From: Deltaproteobacteria bacterium
Lineage (GTDB): Bacteria; Desulfobacterota; DSM-4660; Desulfatiglandales; HGW-15
NCBI GenBank assembly: GCA_024641835.1
Contig: JAHECH010000202.1
Coordinates: 1-7,393 of the forward strand
Direction: 5' to 3'
Length of the DNA: 7,393 bases
Made by a program: the position numbers and the translations under genes
In this document: positions 5,980 to 7,393 of the stretch, piece by piece
How positions within the stretch are numbered: the first letter of the stretch is position 1
How the letters are laid out: the number at the start of each line of letters is the position of its first letter
Notes under the pieces: generated by a model
Told to the model about the DNA's origin: nothing
Seen by the model: the letters and a program-made list of their open reading frames with translations, nothing else
Databases searched by the model: none

Positions 5980-6387
5980 CTACACAGTAGAAGATGGCAA
6001 TACGACGGTTTCTATCTGATCGACGTTCTGGAAGTGCTTATCATGGGTCAGCAGCGTTCCCCCCACCTCCATACAACATGCTGCGATCCAGACATCATTC
6101 ATGGGGATCTTGGTTCCTTTGCTGCGCAGCGAGAAACAGATGGAGGCGTACTTCCTTGCTACGTCAGTCTCTACGGGAATGATATCCACCTTTAAACGGT
6201 TAATAAACTGCTGAAGCTTCCTTTCGTTAAGCTGCTGGCGCTGACCTTTCATAAAGCCGTACTCTAATTCCCCAATAACGATGGAAGGCAAGAAAAGAGA
6301 CTCCCCATAAGTGGCAATGAAATCTACTGTCTCCGATGCGCCTGCAGCGAAGTCCACATAGATGTTTGTGTCGAGAACCAGTTTCAA
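5980..6387 (-). CDS. vapC: VapC-type PIN-domain ribonuclease toxin
   Basis: A 135-residue PIN-domain protein of normal VapC length. The acidic metal-binding positions are all present: D6 in 'VLDTNIYVD' with the following N8, E40 in 'VIGELEYG', D98 in 'MNDVWIAA', and D116 in 'LTHDKHF'. This argues for an active Mg-dependent endoribonuclease; VapC toxins typically cut tRNA or rRNA, but the target here is unknown. The start is the TTG at 6387-6385, because the PIN core begins within two codons of it and no in-frame ATG precedes it. The TTG overlaps the antitoxin stop by 4 bases, so synthesis is probably coupled to, and lower than, that of the antitoxin. No clear terminator follows the TAG at 5982-5980. 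Whether it counts as VapC or the related FitB cannot be settled from sequence. Confidence 0.88.
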   Translation of the reverse strand: MKLVLDTNIYVDFAAGASETVDFIATYGESLFLPSIVIGELEYGFMKGQRQQLNERKLQQFINRLKVDIIPVETDVARKYASICFSLRSKGTKIPMNDVWIAACCMEVGGTLLTHDKHFQNVDQIETVVLPSSTV

Positions 6388-6623
6388 TCCCAGTCTCCAT
6401 CGTGAATCTGGTTGAATACGCGAAGGGACTCTCTCAATTTCTTTGCCTCCTCAGTTGAAAGCCAGCCCGCAAGTTTCCTGATCGTCTGCTCGCGATCTTC
6501 GACGAGCCCAAGCTTCTCGTCCACAGCTTCAAGAACGAAGGCAGACTTTGTCTTTCCTGCTTTAGCCGCAGCCTTCTTTATCATCTTTTCCTTTCCCGGC
6601 GGAATTCTCAAACTAAGAGGCAT
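6384..6623 (-). CDS. vapB: Ribbon-helix-helix antitoxin (VapB/CopG-like) of the PIN toxin
   Basis: A 79-residue antitoxin. The ATG at 6623 is chosen because AAGGAGGT (6639-6632) lies 8 bases upstream and the fold starts immediately: 'LSLRIPP' as DNA-binding beta strand (3-9), helix one about 10-22 ('KEKMIKKAAAKAG'), helix two 25-39 ('TKSAFVLEAVDEKLG'). The open frame extends back to 6698, but that would run through the promoter and ribosome site. The C-terminal part ('LAGWLSTEEAKKLRESLRVF', ending in the acidic DGDWD) should wrap the PIN toxin and block its active site. The dimer is expected to repress its own promoter. The last 4 bases overlap the toxin start. Recognition rests on the N-terminal pattern and the partner gene. 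Confidence 0.85.
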   Translation of the reverse strand: MPLSLRIPPGKEKMIKKAAAKAGKTKSAFVLEAVDEKLGLVEDREQTIRKLAGWLSTEEAKKLRESLRVFNQIHDGDWD

Positions 6624-6637
6624 GATGTCAAACCTCC

Positions 6638-6663
6638 TTGTATCGCATTTATTGTAATTGTAT
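6638..6663 (-). promoter_or_regulatory. Direct repeats overlapping the vapBC -10: likely antitoxin operator
   Basis: On the + strand TTGTAT (6638-6643), TTGTAA (6652-6657) and TTGTAT (6658-6663) repeat with spacings of 14 and 6 bases. They cover the -10 box, the expected transcription start and part of the Shine-Dalgarno. Ribbon-helix-helix antitoxins bind short repeated sites, so autorepression here is plausible. The repeats are short and AT-rich, so chance is possible. Confidence 0.4.
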
Positions 6664-6685
6664 TCTTTGCCCGGAGATTTGTCAA
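6657..6685 (-). promoter_or_regulatory. Sigma-70-type promoter of the vapBC pair
   Basis: On the - strand TTGACA (6685-6680, perfect) is followed after exactly 17 bases by TACAAT (6662-6657, 5/6). Transcription would start near 6650, leaving about 27 bases of leader with the AAGGAGGT ribosome site. This is the best promoter match in the window. Confidence 0.75.
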
Positions 6686-6758
6686 GGTCCGGACGCAACT
6701 TGGCTTCTTAGCAGATTACCGGATTCGATGGGCAATGGGGCATCCTGGTGAGATGAAC

Positions 6759-6788
6759 AAAAAAGGGGCAGATCATTCAATCTACCCC
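6759..6788 (-). terminator. Intrinsic terminator of the DUF433/DUF5615 unit
   Basis: On the - strand GGGGTAGAT (6788-6780) pairs with ATCTGCCCC (6773-6765), nine pairs with one G-T, loop TGAATG, followed by six T (6764-6759). It lies 35 bases after the stop of the DUF5615 gene and separates that unit from the vapBC promoter downstream. Confidence 0.85.
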
Positions 6789-6822
6789 TATGACAAAGCA
6801 AAGTGGCGTCCCACAAAATTCT

Positions 6823-7167
6823 TTACAAGAATTCAATATGATCGACCATACCCTCAGAAGAAAGCACAGACGTCAGCATTCTTAATTTCCGAACGCATTC
6901 GCCTATCGAGTAACGCTTCTGATGGCAGTATATGATCCCCTGATGAGTCCTTCCCTCATCCAGCCATCTCGCCGCAATCTGAAGAAAATCAGTGTCGTGG
7001 GTGAAAACGGCCGCCTTTTCATTGCCGGCGTAGACCAATTGTTCTTCATCCGTCAGTCCCAGTTTGCCCGTATCTCTGGCGGAAAAGGCATCCACCCCCC
7101 TTCTCTTGAGGCCCTCAGCAATGGTGACATTGACGCTTTCGTCCGTGTAGATCCTGATCTTGCCCAT
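6823..7167 (-). CDS. DUF5615 PIN-like toxin (Mut7-C-related)
   Basis: A 114-residue protein matching the DUF5615 pattern: 'IRIYTDESVNVTIAEGL' with paired acids D9/E10, 'LGLTDEEQLVYAGNEKAAVF' with D40/E41/E42, and the strand-end motif 'THDTDFLQI' (56-64) with D58/D60. These acidic positions correspond to the PIN-like metal site, so nuclease activity is expected but not shown. The family is a predicted toxin usually encoded directly after a DUF433 antitoxin, as here: the ATG at 7167 begins 3 bases after that gene's stop and lacks a good Shine-Dalgarno, implying coupled translation. Length is normal and no key residue is missing. The unit ends at the terminator 6759-6788. Confidence 0.85.
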   Translation of the reverse strand: MGKIRIYTDESVNVTIAEGLKRRGVDAFSARDTGKLGLTDEEQLVYAGNEKAAVFTHDTDFLQIAARWLDEGRTHQGIIYCHQKRYSIGECVRKLRMLTSVLSSEGMVDHIEFL

Positions 7168-7170
7168 TGT

Positions 7171-7393
7171 CTATGCGATTTTTGAAGCGATCTTTTCCTT
7201 CAGCCGCATGATGAACTCCTGATCTTGCTCAAGCTTCTGATCAAGCTCGTCCCTGTTCTCGTAATAGAAGGAAAGGGCATCATGGACCTGGGGCAGATTC
7301 AAATGAGGGTGTGAACTGATGATCTCATCAGGTGAGTGGCCAAGCATTTCATATTCTATCGCTATGTCTATAACACGGGTCCTTGTCCCCTCA
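7171..7393 (-). CDS. DUF433 antitoxin, 3' part (5' end outside window)
   Basis: The frame is open from the right edge (first complete codon 7392-7390) to the TAG at 7173-7171, giving 73 residues. It reads 'EGTRTRVIDIAIEYEMLGHS' and then 'PDEIISSHPHLNLPQVHDAL' followed by 'SFYYENRDELD'. This is the DUF433 core: the [KE]GTR segment, a helix-turn-helix-like stretch with 'SPDEI' and 'PHL.L.QVHDAL.YY', then a charged C-terminal helix ('KLEQDQEFIMRLKEKIASKI'). About 20-30 N-terminal residues and the promoter lie beyond the edge. DUF433 proteins are predicted antitoxins and DNA-binding autorepressors partnered with DUF5615 toxins; that partner follows after a 3-base gap. Confidence 0.85.
   Translation of the reverse strand, partial: EGTRTRVIDIAIEYEMLGHSPDEIISSHPHLNLPQVHDALSFYYENRDELDQKLEQDQEFIMRLKEKIASKIA

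Noticed and set aside
6624..6698. Longer antitoxin start at 6698
   Set aside because: It would place the near-consensus promoter and the AAGGAGGT ribosome site inside the coding sequence.
6735..6935. 66-codon + frame across the terminator and the DUF5615 3' end
   Set aside because: It overlaps a strong terminator and a better-supported gene on the other strand and has no family features.

Overview
The window holds two unrelated blocks. Positions 1 to about 4800 carry a high-affinity branched-chain amino acid (or related amino acid/amide) ABC importer of the Liv type, all on the + strand: the 3' part of the periplasmic binding protein gene (livK-like), the two permeases (livH, livM) and the two ATPases (livG, livF). 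From about 4800 to the right edge the sequence is less GC-rich. Its recognisable genes are all on the - strand: a truncated cyclase-like gene, a VapBC-type toxin-antitoxin pair, and a second pair made of a DUF433 antitoxin and a DUF5615 PIN-like toxin.

The host is a GC-rich bacterium. The periplasmic binding protein suggests a Gram-negative envelope. The mix of a Liv operon with PIN-type toxin-antitoxin pairs would fit deltaproteobacteria-like or other environmental lineages, but the window does not fix the taxon.

Layout. 1-744: livK-like, 5' end outside the window. 745-1104: a 360-base intercistronic region with a 16-bp perfect hairpin, a competing 8-bp hairpin, a possible internal promoter, and a small GC-rich reading frame of unclear status. 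1105-4796: livH, livM, livG, livF, closely packed (14-base gaps, then a 14-base overlap), so probably one translationally linked transcript. livM begins with three identical 21-base repeats encoding LTAPWRA. 4817-5221 (-): first half of a class III cyclase-like protein, cut short just behind livF. 5222-5979: no convincing gene, but several strong inverted repeats and one intrinsic-terminator-like element on the + strand. 5980-6623 (-): ribbon-helix-helix antitoxin plus PIN toxin with a near-consensus promoter. 6759-6788: terminator for the next unit. 6823-7393 (-): DUF5615 toxin preceded by its DUF433 antitoxin, which runs off the right edge.

Function. The binding protein would capture ligand in the periplasm and deliver it to the LivH/LivM channel, driven by LivG/LivF. 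The hairpins between livK and livH could let the binding protein be made in excess over the membrane parts, as is usual for such systems. The right-hand block looks like an accessory region: two autonomous toxin-antitoxin cassettes next to gene debris and structured non-coding DNA. No complete new system can be demonstrated from sequence alone. The best candidates for something undescribed are the structured stretch 5525-5721 and the hairpin-rich livK-livH leader.
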